A DNA stretch of 64,000 bases, taken from positions 186,001 through 250,000 of the forward strand of contig NZ_BKCF01000005.1 in assembly GCF_009014635.1 (NCBI RefSeq), written 5' to 3'. The first letter of the stretch is position 1; the number at the start of each line of letters is the position of its first letter. Below are positions 51,867-60,374 of the stretch, piece after piece. The DNA comes from Patiriisocius marinistellae. Lineage in GTDB: Bacteria; Bacteroidota; Bacteroidia; Flavobacteriales; Flavobacteriaceae. Position numbers and translations under genes: made by a program. The notes below the pieces were generated by a model. The model was not told where the DNA came from. It made no database searches and saw only the letters and a program-made list of their open reading frames with translations.

Positions 51867-52679
51867 CTATTGCACTTTTACTTTAAATTCATCCTCTTCA
51901 TTGCTTTTAATACCAAGGGCTTCATATACATAATCAAATGTTGAAAGAAGTTGAGGTGCTCCATCAATAATTGCAATATTATGTTCAAAATGCGCGCTGG
52001 GTTTGCCGTCTTGAGTTACTATAGTCCAGCCATCTGGTAATTGTGTTATGCGTCTAGTTCCAAGGTTAATCATAGGCTCTATGGCAACAGTCATTCCTTC
52101 TATAAATTTTTTGCCACGACCTCTACGGCCGTAATTAGGCATTTCTGGATCTTCATGCATTTTTCTTCCTAGTCCATGTCCCACAAGTTCCCTAACAACA
52201 CCATAACCGTGATCTTCGCAATATTTTTGAATTGAAAAACCTACATCACCCACGCGATTACCAGTCTTTAATTCGCGAATACCTACGTATAATGATTCTT
52301 TAGTAATTTGTAATAATTTTTTAGTCTCAAGAGCTACCTCTCCAATTTCAAAAGTATAAGCATGATCTCCATAAAAACCATTTTTTATAGCACCACAATC
52401 TATACTTACAATATCGCCTTCTTTTAAAGGTACATCTGTAGGTAGTCCATGGACTACGGCTTCATTTACACTTGTAAGAAGGGTAGAAGGGCAGTCATAA
52501 AGACCAAGAAATCCAGGGACAGCTCCCTGTTCTCTTATGTATGCTTCTGCTAATGTGTTTAACTCATTTGTTGTTACACCAGGCTTCACTTTTGTAGCGA
52601 GCATTCCTAGGGTTTTTGATACCACAAGTGCAGCTTCGCGCATTAATTCAATCTCTTCTCTAGATTTTGTTATAATCAT
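51867..52679 (-). CDS. map: Methionine aminopeptidase type I
   Basis: The 270-residue enzyme removes the N-terminal Met of new proteins. Its five metal ligands are in order: Asp in VSIDCGAIKNG, Asp in FYGDHAYTFEIG, His in LVGHGLGRKMHEDPEMPNY, Glu in VAIEPMINLG, and Glu in SAHFEHNIAI. The active-site His of AVVHGLPTDVPL is also present. It lacks the SecY-linked ribosomal context of other phyla and instead lies between a HAD-type gene (6-base gap) and a methyltransferase gene. The length is typical. Confidence 0.96.
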   Translation of the reverse strand: MIITKSREEIELMREAALVVSKTLGMLATKVKPGVTTNELNTLAEAYIREQGAVPGFLGLYDCPSTLLTSVNEAVVHGLPTDVPLKEGDIVSIDCGAIKNGFYGDHAYTFEIGEVALETKKLLQITKESLYVGIRELKTGNRVGDVGFSIQKYCEDHGYGVVRELVGHGLGRKMHEDPEMPNYGRRGRGKKFIEGMTVAIEPMINLGTRRITQLPDGWTIVTQDGKPSAHFEHNIAIIDGAPQLLSTFDYVYEALGIKSNEEDEFKVKVQ

Positions 52680-52685
52680 GTACTC

Positions 52686-53084
52686 TTAAAATTTAAACCA
52701 CCCTTTTTTCTTAGGCATTTGATGTGCTGGTGGAGCGCCACCAGTAATTTCTTGATATATTTCCCCCCAACTCTTCATGCCGCCAATATTTCTATCATCG
52801 ATAAAAATATCTGCATTTATTTTACGGCTGTATGCAGCATCAAATTCTTCTTCTGGAAAACTCATATTCACAGCGTAAAATGTAATTCCATTTTCTTTGC
52901 AAAAAGCAACAGCTTCGTCAAGAGCTTTTCCTTTTCGGTACGTCCAGAGAATAACTCTATGTCCTTTATCTTGTAATTTTTTAATCGTATCAAAAGCGAA
53001 GATTATTGGCTTTCCTATTTTTGGGTAGGCATCTTCTACAATAGTACCATCAAAATCGACAGCTATGTTTAATGTTAAATTCAT
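52686..53084 (-). CDS. BT0820-type HAD-superfamily hydrolase
   Basis: The 132-residue product has the HAD motif I as D10-F-D12-G-T (NIAVDFDGTIVEDAYP), motif II-like ILWTYR, and a motif IV-like IFIDDRNIGGMKSWGEIY. It matches small Bacteroidetes phosphatases of the BT0820 group, with no cap domain and an unknown substrate. It lies 6 bases upstream of map on the same strand. Its own -7 element is at 53115-53108. Confidence 0.88.
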   Translation of the reverse strand: MNLTLNIAVDFDGTIVEDAYPKIGKPIIFAFDTIKKLQDKGHRVILWTYRKGKALDEAVAFCKENGITFYAVNMSFPEEEFDAAYSRKINADIFIDDRNIGGMKSWGEIYQEITGGAPPAHQMPKKKGWFKF

Positions 53085-53107
53085 TTAGAAAATAAGTTAG
53101 TTGGCTA

Positions 53108-53115
53108 CAAAACTA
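53108..53115 (-). promoter_or_regulatory. -7 promoter element for the HAD-map operon
   Basis: The reverse strand reads TAGTTTTG, an exact match, 24 bases before the HAD start. Confidence 0.45.
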
Positions 53116-53142
53116 CAAAGAATTAAGCCATCTAGCTACAAA

Positions 53143-53757
53143 TTATTCTTGGTAAGCATGTTTATATGTAGCTCCGGTAATTATTTTAAGTATATCTGTT
53201 TCTAGATTTTCTTGCGCATATTCTACAAACCTTCCTAATTCTTTATCATTTTTGTAAAATATAAGAGTTGGCACAAATTCAATATTTAGGTTTTTTTCAA
53301 AACCAGATGGTGTTTCTTTGTCATGAGAAACGGCAACAATTTCCATATTTGAAAGATCAAAATCTGTTGCTTCAAGAATTTTGTAAAGTCTAGGAATTTC
53401 ACGCTGGCTATCCTCGCACCAAGTGCCCATGAACGCCTTAATCTTTACCCCGCTAAGGTTTTCTTTAATTTTTTTTAAAGTTGTAGCTTCTGGCTCATAG
53501 CTTTTCATTTCTTCATCCATCCAAGGAAACATCTTTAAATCACTTAAACCTTTTTTATTTATTGCTCCTAAAAGCATTTTGTCACCTTGATTTTCTGGAT
53601 CATCAATTAAGGTGTTAATACCATTTTTTTCTGAAATTTCTGTCAATTGATTTTCTTGTGCTGTTTTTTGCTTTGTAGTGTTCTTACAAGCAAAAAACGA
53701 AATCATTAAAAAGCTTAATATTAAGTAGCGTGTTATTTTATACATGGATTTTATCAT
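53143..53757 (-). CDS. Thioredoxin-fold lipoprotein with CxxS site
   Basis: The 204-residue product has a signal and lipobox (ISFFAC, Cys 24). A thioredoxin-like domain follows in which the usual C-x-x-C is C114-E-D-S117 (MGTWCEDSQREIPRLYKI), so only one redox cysteine is left. This single-cysteine form fits an isomerase, glutaredoxin-like or chaperone role rather than a dithiol reductase. The C-terminal EFVPTLIFYKNDKELG keeps the cis-proline. The start ATG at 53757 overlaps the gpmI stop by one base (TAATG), so it is coupled to gpmI. A later ATG at 53745 is an alternative. Confidence 0.82.
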   Translation of the reverse strand: MIKSMYKITRYLILSFLMISFFACKNTTKQKTAQENQLTEISEKNGINTLIDDPENQGDKMLLGAINKKGLSDLKMFPWMDEEMKSYEPEATTLKKIKENLSGVKIKAFMGTWCEDSQREIPRLYKILEATDFDLSNMEIVAVSHDKETPSGFEKNLNIEFVPTLIFYKNDKELGRFVEYAQENLETDILKIITGATYKHAYQE

Positions 53758-55271
53758 TATAAAAGTGATTTTTGTGTCATTTCTTCTGGCTGTTCTATTC
53801 CTATTAATTTTAAAATTGTAGGTGCAATATCTCCCAAAACACCATTATTTATATGTTCAATTTTTTTATCCACTAAAATAAGTGGGACAGGGTTTGTAGT
53901 ATGTGCTGTATTAGGAGATCCATCTTCATTACGCATAGTTTCACTATTACCGTGGTCTGCAATGATTATTGTGGTATAATCATTTTGTATGGCAGCTTCC
54001 ACAATGCTTTTTGTACAAACATCTACAGTCTCACAAGCTTTTATAGCTGCAGATAATACACCTGTGTGACCCACCATATCTGGATTAGCAAAATTGAGAC
54101 ATATAAAGTTTGCAGTTTTGTTTTCAATTTCTGGGATAATTTTATCTCTTATCTCATAAGCACTCATTTCTGGCTTTAGGTCATACGTTGCTACTTTTGG
54201 CGATGGACATAAAATGCGTTTTTCTCCTTTAAAAGGTTCCTCTCTTCCACCGTTAAAAAAGAAGGTTACATGTGGGTATTTCTCTGTTTCAGCAATTCTA
54301 ATTTGAGTTTTATCGTTGGCTTCAAGAACTTCTCCAAGTGTTTTAGTGAGGTTGTCTTTGTTATAAATTACTTTAATGTTTTTAAAGGATTCGTCATAAT
54401 TAGTAAGTGTTACAAAATAAAGCGGCAACTTTTTCATTCCAAATTCCTCAAAATCTTGTTGAGATAAGACTTCGGTTAATTCTCTTCCTCTATCTGTTCT
54501 AAAATTAAAGAAAATTACAACATCGTCTTTTCCGATTGTGGCTATTGGTTCTGTGTTTTCGGTACATACAATAGGTTCGATGAATTCATCAGTAATTCCA
54601 TTTTTATATGATTTTAATATTTCCGAAGAAGGATTATTTGTTGCAGTCCCTTTTCCGAAGCATAACAAATCGTATGTTTTTTTTATGCGTTCCCACCTTT
54701 TATCTCTATCCATTGCAAAGTAGCGACCAATAACGGTAGCAAGCTTTCCAGTGGTTTTTTCCATATGCTGCTCAAGTGCTTTTATATGTCCTGCGCCAGA
54801 TTGTGGATCCACATCTCTACCATCAGTAAATGCATGCACAAATACATTTTTAAGCTGAGCGTTATTTGCAGCAGTGAGTAACCCTTTAATATGATTTATG
54901 TGTGAATGAACCCCGCCATCTGAAACTAGACCAACAAAATGTACTTTTTTATCATGTGCTTTTGCGTATGAAAATGCCTCTTTTAAAACAGTTTCATCTT
55001 TGAGTGTATCCTTTGCAAGTGCGAGATTAATTTTTGCTAAATCTTGATAGACAATGCGTCCTGCGCCCAAATTCATGTGTCCTACTTCACTATTTCCCAT
55101 TTGACCATTGGGAAGTCCTACGTGCTCTCCGTGAGTCAATAATGTACTGTGTGGGTACTTTGTGTAGAGGGAGTCTATAAATGGAGTTTGTGCTTGCGCT
55201 ACTGCTGAAACTTTATGGTCTTGTGTGACGCCCCAACCATCTAAAATTAGAAGAATTACATTTTTGTTCAT
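53757..55271 (-). CDS. gpmI: 2,3-bisphosphoglycerate-independent phosphoglycerate mutase
   Basis: The 504-residue two-metal enzyme interconverts 2- and 3-phosphoglycerate. Visible features are LLILDGWGV at the N-terminus, the catalytic serine region QMGNSEVGHMNLGAGR (Ser near residue 61), HAFTDGRDVDPQSG, and the alkaline-phosphatase-type metal sites at NFANPDMVGHTG and IIADHGNSETM. The length fits the family (about 510). The -7 element TATCTTTG lies 20 bases upstream. An exact iterated-motif copy (54619) and a near copy (54651) lie within the gene, 24 bases apart. Confidence 0.96.
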   Translation of the reverse strand: MNKNVILLILDGWGVTQDHKVSAVAQAQTPFIDSLYTKYPHSTLLTHGEHVGLPNGQMGNSEVGHMNLGAGRIVYQDLAKINLALAKDTLKDETVLKEAFSYAKAHDKKVHFVGLVSDGGVHSHINHIKGLLTAANNAQLKNVFVHAFTDGRDVDPQSGAGHIKALEQHMEKTTGKLATVIGRYFAMDRDKRWERIKKTYDLLCFGKGTATNNPSSEILKSYKNGITDEFIEPIVCTENTEPIATIGKDDVVIFFNFRTDRGRELTEVLSQQDFEEFGMKKLPLYFVTLTNYDESFKNIKVIYNKDNLTKTLGEVLEANDKTQIRIAETEKYPHVTFFFNGGREEPFKGEKRILCPSPKVATYDLKPEMSAYEIRDKIIPEIENKTANFICLNFANPDMVGHTGVLSAAIKACETVDVCTKSIVEAAIQNDYTTIIIADHGNSETMRNEDGSPNTAHTTNPVPLILVDKKIEHINNGVLGDIAPTILKLIGIEQPEEMTQKSLL

Positions 55272-55290
55272 AGTAGTGTTTGCTTTTTTT

Positions 55291-55298
55291 CAAAGATA
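55291..55298 (-). promoter_or_regulatory. -7 promoter element for gpmI
   Basis: The reverse strand reads TATCTTTG, an exact match, 20 bases before the start, just beyond the terminator of the upstream lipoprotein gene. Confidence 0.5.
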
Positions 55299-55307
55299 CT
55301 AAGAACT

Positions 55308-55343
55308 AAAAAAACCTCCACTTACAATATAAATGAAGGTTTT
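55308..55343 (-). terminator. Terminator after lipocalin-like lipoprotein gene
   Basis: AAAACCTCCACTTA (55311-55324) pairs with TAAATGAAGGTTTT (55330-55343), using a few G-U pairs in the reverse-strand RNA. A poly-A tract (55308-55314) gives the U run. Confidence 0.75.
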
Positions 55344-55363
55344 AATCTTTGATAAATTTTAAT

Positions 55364-55792
55364 TTACTGCTTTGTATACGTTTCTACAGAGAGATAGGTT
55401 GTACCTTCTTCTGTAAAAGAATATGAATATGCTAATGTTGATTCATTTAGGGTGGTGATTTCTGCAGTTTCTGAATCGCCATCACCAAAATTTAAAGTTA
55501 ACATATTACCGTTAATGGTATACGTAAAGTTATCTGTGTCTGAAATTTCACAATTATCTCCATAATTGTAATTATTAACTCCAGACCCATTTGAGCTGTA
55601 TGTGTAAAAATCTTCTAAATCACAGGAATCTAGAACTTCGGGTACTCCGTTGTCAGTAATTGATGCTAATTTCCATGTTCCTATAATACTTGCCTCGTTT
55701 GATGAGGTGTCATTAGTATCTCCATCGTCATCTTTATTACAAGATGTAAATACTAGTGTTGATGCTAATAAAAAATAAAATAAATGTTTCAT
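55364..55792 (-). CDS. Lipocalin-like surface lipoprotein
   Basis: The 142-residue product has a lipobox (VFTSC) followed by NKDDDGDTND, an acidic run typical of surface-exported Bacteroidetes lipoproteins. The mature part has the lipocalin-like opening SIIGTWKLASITDNG and alternating beta strands (FTYTINGNMLTLNFGDGDSE). The start MKHLFYFLL at 55792 is chosen because a -7 element (55824-55817) overlaps the region of the upstream in-frame ATG at 55819. It resembles the smaller lipoprotein at 32896 in plan. No ligand is known. Confidence 0.82.
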   Translation of the reverse strand: MKHLFYFLLASTLVFTSCNKDDDGDTNDTSSNEASIIGTWKLASITDNGVPEVLDSCDLEDFYTYSSNGSGVNNYNYGDNCEISDTDNFTYTINGNMLTLNFGDGDSETAEITTLNESTLAYSYSFTEEGTTYLSVETYTKQ

Positions 55793-55816
55793 ACTCTTGG
55801 TTTTAAGGTTGAAAGC

Positions 55817-55824
55817 CAAAAGTA
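55817..55824 (-). promoter_or_regulatory. -7 promoter element that fixes the lipoprotein start
   Basis: The reverse strand reads TACTTTTG, an exact match, 25 bases before the ATG at 55792. It overlaps a longer possible frame starting at 55819, so that frame is unlikely to be translated. Confidence 0.5.
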
Positions 55825-55926
55825 TCAGCGTTATGTTTTATAGACAAAACCCATTAGGGGGGAGTTTTTTAGCTTTGTTTAATGGGAAAAGTTTTGATTA
55901 TTAATATGACAATTGCTTGCTTGTAA

Positions 55927-56700
55927 CTAAAGACCAAGCTCCGTTTTATATTTTTGGATAGAAGCTTCTATTTTTTCCATTCTATTATCAGGGTCTGGGT
56001 GTGTGCTTTTATGTTCGGGCACGCGATTAGGTCCTGCAGAGGCTTTTAAAATTTCCATTACTTGCATCATTTGGTAAGGATCATAGCCAGCTTTCATCAT
56101 AAACCGAATGCCTAAATCATCACTTTCTAATTCGTCATCACGTCCATTAGTGAGTAGTTTATTTTGTCCCATATTTGCAATCATTCCTCCCATGTCTGCA
56201 CCTACAGAGCCAGCTTGAGCGAGCCCTTCCCAAAGTCCAGCATCTGCAATGCGTTCACTGGAGTGTCTCCCAAGAACGTGTCCTATTTCATGCCCAAGTA
56301 CCCCTGCGAGTTGATCTTCTGTCTCTAATTGTGAGAATAGGGCATAGGTTATAAAAATTTGACCACCCGGTAATGCAAAAGCGTTAATTGTTTGGTCATC
56401 AGCGAGTAGGTGAAATTCATACACATATTCACTGCCCGCTGCCATAGAGCTGTCTACAAGTCTTTTTCCTACTCTGTCAACGGTTTGTTGTGCGCTTTCA
56501 TCTGGATATAAACCACCGTGTTGTTGTGCCATTTGATTGCGAGATTGAAGTCCCATAGCAATCTCCTCCTGCGGTTCAAGCGCCATTGCTTGTTCTCTGC
56601 CAGTATATTTATTTACTTCCTTGCTACTGTTGTATTGCCAGTAAGTATATCCTGCGATTAGAAGTCCAATAATGATGCGTATTTTCCAACTGCCTCTCAT
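55927..56700 (-). CDS. M48 family metallopeptidase
   Basis: The 257-residue product has an N-terminal membrane helix (residues 7-24) and an M48 (Ste24/HtpX/BepA-like) catalytic domain with HEIGH at 137-141 (VLGHEIGHVLGRHS). The third zinc ligand is in the DELESDDLGIRFM block. The family handles quality control of envelope proteins. It lacks TPR domains like those of BepA. A gene for an M15 peptidase follows on the same strand upstream. The short gap suggests co-transcription. Confidence 0.9.
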   Translation of the reverse strand: MRGSWKIRIIIGLLIAGYTYWQYNSSKEVNKYTGREQAMALEPQEEIAMGLQSRNQMAQQHGGLYPDESAQQTVDRVGKRLVDSSMAAGSEYVYEFHLLADDQTINAFALPGGQIFITYALFSQLETEDQLAGVLGHEIGHVLGRHSSERIADAGLWEGLAQAGSVGADMGGMIANMGQNKLLTNGRDDELESDDLGIRFMMKAGYDPYQMMQVMEILKASAGPNRVPEHKSTHPDPDNRMEKIEASIQKYKTELGL

Positions 56701-56738
56701 AATTATAATTTTAAAGGGTATATTTTTATCAATTCAAT

Positions 56739-57485
56739 TTACGAAATAAGCAATGGGTTTATATCTAAAACATTCTCTTTTCGATATGCAGCTATAAATT
56801 CATCGGTAAAATACGTGCTGCCTTTTACTTTTTCATCTAAAAGAATAGTTTTAATATCAAGCTCTTTATAAGCTTTTAACATAGGTTTTGAAACGGGTGC
56901 ATAGCTAAAGTGCCACGGTTCGTATTTAAAACCTTTTCTATTAGCATTATCTGTGTACACTTCATAGAATCCAAAACCAGAAGCGTTTTCATTAAGCCAT
57001 TCTTTTAATTTACAGAACGGACCCTTACCGTGAAAATTTTCTGCAAGTAAAACACTTTTAGGCCGCGGTGGATTTGCGTCAATGATGTCAATGTCTGTTC
57101 CCCAATGATGGCGAGACGTCCCAGGAATTGTGGAATATTCTATAATTTTTAAAATTGCAGCTTGTGGCGTCAACCCTTGTTTTGTAAAGCGATTATATTT
57201 GCCTTCAAAAATTTCTTTTTGTCGCTCAAAACTTCGGTAAGCTGAGACTACTTCGATTTTTAGGTTTTCTTTTAATGCGGCTTCTTTCATTTTTGAAAAT
57301 GCTGCCTTTGCTTCTTTGTGCATTTTACTTGTGTAACTATCGCCCACTATATCTGGATTGCCCTTTCCTATTAATTGATTTCGGGTAAATGTTTCTTCTT
57401 GTAATGCGTTAAATGATAACTGCGGAAATATGCTTAAACCAAAACCACCGATTGCTGTTATTTTTAAAAAATCTTTTCTTTTCAT
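56739..57485 (-). CDS. M15 family (VanY-type) D-Ala-D-Ala carboxypeptidase-like protein
   Basis: The 248-residue product begins with MKRKDFLKITAIGGFGLSIF, a signal-like sequence with one Lys-Arg pair but no twin-arginine motif. The peptidase M15B signatures are present: SAYRSFERQKEIF, then GTSRHHWGTDIDIID (zinc His and Asp) and EPWHFSYA (zinc His). The enzyme would cut D-Ala-D-Ala in peptidoglycan precursors or stem peptides in the periplasm. It lies 38 bases upstream of the M48 gene on the same strand. Confidence 0.9.
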   Translation of the reverse strand: MKRKDFLKITAIGGFGLSIFPQLSFNALQEETFTRNQLIGKGNPDIVGDSYTSKMHKEAKAAFSKMKEAALKENLKIEVVSAYRSFERQKEIFEGKYNRFTKQGLTPQAAILKIIEYSTIPGTSRHHWGTDIDIIDANPPRPKSVLLAENFHGKGPFCKLKEWLNENASGFGFYEVYTDNANRKGFKYEPWHFSYAPVSKPMLKAYKELDIKTILLDEKVKGSTYFTDEFIAAYRKENVLDINPLLIS

Positions 57486-57528
57486 TATGTATATTGAGGT
57501 GCTTTAAAATTACTATAATTTAAGAATT

Positions 57529-57954
57529 ATGACGGCTAATTTCTCCATTATTCCTCCTTCTGAAATATTAAAAATCATTCCACTTTTAGGCGTTATTGGA
57601 GACCATAAAGTTCCAGAAGCTATTTTAAAAGAAAGAGTGCTCGAAATGAGTATTCAAAATTATGAGTGTATTGCCATCACCTACGAGGAAAAGTTAATAG
57701 GCATTTGCGGCATGTGGTTTCAAACAAGGCATTATGCGGGTAAAAGTGTGGAAATAGACCATGTGGTAATCGAAGAAAATTTCCGAGGAAAAAAAATAGG
57801 TGATCAATTAATGCAATTTATATATGGATATGCCGCTTCAAAAAAATGCCGTTGGGTGGAACTTAATACATATGTACATAATTTTCCATCACATAAATTT
57901 TATTATAATCAAGGGTTTGTTGCTAAAGGATATCATTTTGTGAAAGAACTTTAA
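57529..57954 (+). CDS. GNAT family N-acetyltransferase
   Basis: The 141-residue product is a compact GNAT with the acetyl-CoA site in motif A (VVIEENFRGKKIGDQLMQFI, R-x-x-G-x-G variant) and a motif B-like region (CRWVELNTYVHNFPSHKFYYNQGF). The acceptor is unknown. It lies divergent from the M15 gene by 43 bases and convergent with pepE. A near copy of the iterated motif (ATTTCCGAGG) falls in motif A. Confidence 0.9.
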   Translation: MTANFSIIPPSEILKIIPLLGVIGDHKVPEAILKERVLEMSIQNYECIAITYEEKLIGICGMWFQTRHYAGKSVEIDHVVIEENFRGKKIGDQLMQFIYGYAASKKCRWVELNTYVHNFPSHKFYYNQGFVAKGYHFVKEL

Positions 57955-57970
57955 TAGATAAAATGAGAAT

Positions 57971-58669
57971 CTAAAATGTAAGCTTGGTTAGTTTTTCCAC
58001 TTCATAAGCTTCTTTAGCTTGTTCAAAAACCCTTGCAGATAAATGTCCTTTTAAAGTTATGTTTTCACCTTTAACCTCTAGCCAACTTCCTTCGCGAAGG
58101 CCCACAACGGGTACTGTGTTTTGAGTATGATATTCTTTAATCCTAGTTTCGCGGGTTTCACCCATGTGTTTTGTAGGTGAAGGGTCGAGGAAGTGTGCGT
58201 TTATATTGAAAGGGATGACACCTAAAGTCTTAAAAGAAGGTGGGTAAACAATAGGCATATCGTTTGTGTTTTGCATAGTAACACCGCAGAGATTGCTACC
58301 TGCACTGGTTCCTAAATAGGGGGTTCCTTCAAGTAGCATCTCTCTTAAGGGTGCCATTAATTTTAGGTCGTGCATTTTTTTTACTAATAGAAATGTGTTC
58401 CCGCCACCAGTAAAAATTCCTTTTGCATTTTTAATGGCTTCAATAGGATTTTCAAAAGTGTGAATGCCTACGAGCTTTTTGTTGATTTTGTGGAAAAATG
58501 TTGCAGCCTTTTCAGTGTATGTGTCGTGTGAAATTCCACTAGGTCTAGCAAATGGGATGAATAGAATTTCATTAGTATTTTTAAAGTGTTTGACTAAAAC
58601 TTCTTCAAGATATTCTAGGTAACCACTTCCATAAATAGTGGAAGTACTTGCAACGATTAAATTTTTCAT
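57971..58669 (-). CDS. pepE: Dipeptidase E
   Basis: The 232-residue enzyme is an S51 serine peptidase that cuts Asp-Xaa dipeptides. The nucleophile is in YLGTSAGSNLCGV (Ser122), matching Ser120 of the Salmonella enzyme. The GIFTGGGNTFLLVKKM turn and the VVGLREGSWLEV region are also present. The length is typical. It is convergent with the GNAT gene with a 16-base gap. Confidence 0.93.
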   Translation of the reverse strand: MKNLIVASTSTIYGSGYLEYLEEVLVKHFKNTNEILFIPFARPSGISHDTYTEKAATFFHKINKKLVGIHTFENPIEAIKNAKGIFTGGGNTFLLVKKMHDLKLMAPLREMLLEGTPYLGTSAGSNLCGVTMQNTNDMPIVYPPSFKTLGVIPFNINAHFLDPSPTKHMGETRETRIKEYHTQNTVPVVGLREGSWLEVKGENITLKGHLSARVFEQAKEAYEVEKLTKLTF

Positions 58670-58774
58670 TCGTATTTAAATATGTGTAAAGGTAGGTATC
58701 TTGCTTAAAATTTTAACAAAATGTAACAGATTGCTAGCAATAGATTTCCGAACTTTATACAAAGAACCAGACCA

Positions 58775-59599
58775 ATGAAACTAACAACCATATTTTTGTA
58801 TTTGCTTTTGGTGCCTTCTTGCATCATAGCACAGGAAGCACAACGTGTTTTAGTTAATGGTTATATTACTGCACCCGTAGGCGATATTGTTGAAGGTATT
58901 CACGTCTATAATATTTCATCTCAAAAAGGAACAGTTACTGATGCCAATGGCGAATTTAAACTTGAAATGGCAATTAATGAGCGGTTAGAAGTTACTTCAT
59001 TACAATATGTGGGTTTTAAGGTTATAGTTGATAAAGGTATTATTGATAATATGCAAGTGCGTATCTATTTAAACCCAATGGTTAATGAATTGAAAGAGGT
59101 AATTATAAGACCTTATGACCTTTCTGGAAACATTGCCGTAGATGTGGGCAAAATTAACACTTTTAACCCTAATCAAGGTTGGGATTTATCTTATGAGCAA
59201 TTAGAGTTTGGGTATGAATTTGCACCAGATGGTGTTACTGCAATACAAGGTAATGTTGCTCAAGATGCCTACTATAATGGGCAACAACAATATGGTGGTG
59301 ATTTAATAGGAGGTTTAGGGCTGTTGAAAAATCTTATCTTCGGAAGGTCTGAAAAGGAAAAACCTGCTTCACAATTACAAATAGAAAGCGAGTTAATAGC
59401 AAATGGAATAAGAGGAAGATTTACAAACCAATTTCTAACAGAAAATTATAATATACCCGCTGAGTTGGCAACAGATTTTGTGTATTATGTTCAAGAAAGT
59501 GGCATCCCGCCCACGTATTTAAAACCCGAAAATAAACTATTACTACTGGACTATTTGACAGGCAAGAGTAAAGAATATCTTAGAACAATTGAAAAATAA
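58775..59599 (+). CDS. Secreted carboxypeptidase-regulatory-like domain protein, paralogue 1
   Basis: The 274-residue product has a signal peptide (ending SCIIAQE) and an N-terminal carboxypeptidase-D regulatory-like beta-sandwich (about 26-105, ITAPVGDIVEGIHVYNISSQ, GTVTDANGEFKL). A conserved C-terminal half follows (LSYEQLEFGYEF, AYYNGQQQYGGDLIGGLGLL, LIFGRSEKEKP, FVYYVQESGIPP). The two genes downstream are paralogues with the same plan. The last codons read ATTGAAAAATAA, and the next gene starts inside them at a TTG. The function is unknown; this domain class is common in TonB-linked and outer-membrane-associated proteins. Confidence 0.8.
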   Translation: MKLTTIFLYLLLVPSCIIAQEAQRVLVNGYITAPVGDIVEGIHVYNISSQKGTVTDANGEFKLEMAINERLEVTSLQYVGFKVIVDKGIIDNMQVRIYLNPMVNELKEVIIRPYDLSGNIAVDVGKINTFNPNQGWDLSYEQLEFGYEFAPDGVTAIQGNVAQDAYYNGQQQYGGDLIGGLGLLKNLIFGRSEKEKPASQLQIESELIANGIRGRFTNQFLTENYNIPAELATDFVYYVQESGIPPTYLKPENKLLLLDYLTGKSKEYLRTIEK

Positions 59600-60374
59600 A
59601 ATTTCCATACTTTTAATTAGTTCTTTTACAGCGTTTTCTATGTTAGCTCAACAAGAAAAAATCAAAGGACAATTGACAAATACTGTAGATGTTGGTGGTA
59701 TAGAAATTATGAATGAAACGTCTGGTTCAATTGCTTTTACAGATGAAAATGGAGCCTTTGAAATTAAAGCAGATAAATTTGATGTTTTAAAATTTTCTGC
59801 AATAAATTATTTTACATTTAGATATAACGTATCTCGAAATAACTACACGAGTAAAACAATGGAGATTACTCTTGAGCCAATTTTAAATGAACTAGATGAG
59901 GTAAACTTAAGTAAGAATAAGGCAGATATTAGCTTTAATGACCCTGCGAAGGATGTTGAGTTGTCTTATGAAGAATTAATGTTTCAATATACCTCTAATT
60001 TTAATTCAGATGTAGGCATTAGTGGTACGGCTGCAAATAATGCCTATCATAATGGACAAACACAAAATGGATTAGATTTAATAGGCGGTGCAAAACTACT
60101 AAAGTATGTACTTTTTGGAAGACCAGAAAAAAATAAGACTGCAGATCAACTATTAAGAGAAAAAGAATTTATTGCCAAAGAGACAAGAAAAAGATTTTCA
60201 GATGAGTATTTGATGGACAACTATGATATTCCTCAAGAAGCAATTGTTGATTTCTTTTATTATGTTCAAGAGGATGGAGTTCCACTTGATTATTTTGATC
60301 CAAAAAACGAACTATTATTACTCAACTTCATGTTTGAAAAGAGTAAAGAATATTTAGAATATATTGAAAAATAA
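59589..60374 (+). CDS. Secreted carboxypeptidase-regulatory-like domain protein, paralogue 2
   Basis: The 261-residue product starts at TTG 59589, 11 bases inside the previous gene. That start is favoured because it gives a full signal peptide (MKNKISILLISSFTAFSMLA); the first ATG would remove it. The regulatory-like domain (residues about 20-100) and the C-terminal half (LSYEELMFQY, NAYHNGQTQNGLDLIGGAKLL, VLFGRPEKNKT, FFYYVQEDGVPLDYFDP) closely follow paralogue 1. Again the gene ends in ATTGAAAAATAA, with the next gene starting at the internal TTG. Translational coupling is likely. Confidence 0.8.
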   Translation: MKNKISILLISSFTAFSMLAQQEKIKGQLTNTVDVGGIEIMNETSGSIAFTDENGAFEIKADKFDVLKFSAINYFTFRYNVSRNNYTSKTMEITLEPILNELDEVNLSKNKADISFNDPAKDVELSYEELMFQYTSNFNSDVGISGTAANNAYHNGQTQNGLDLIGGAKLLKYVLFGRPEKNKTADQLLREKEFIAKETRKRFSDEYLMDNYDIPQEAIVDFFYYVQEDGVPLDYFDPKNELLLLNFMFEKSKEYLEYIEK

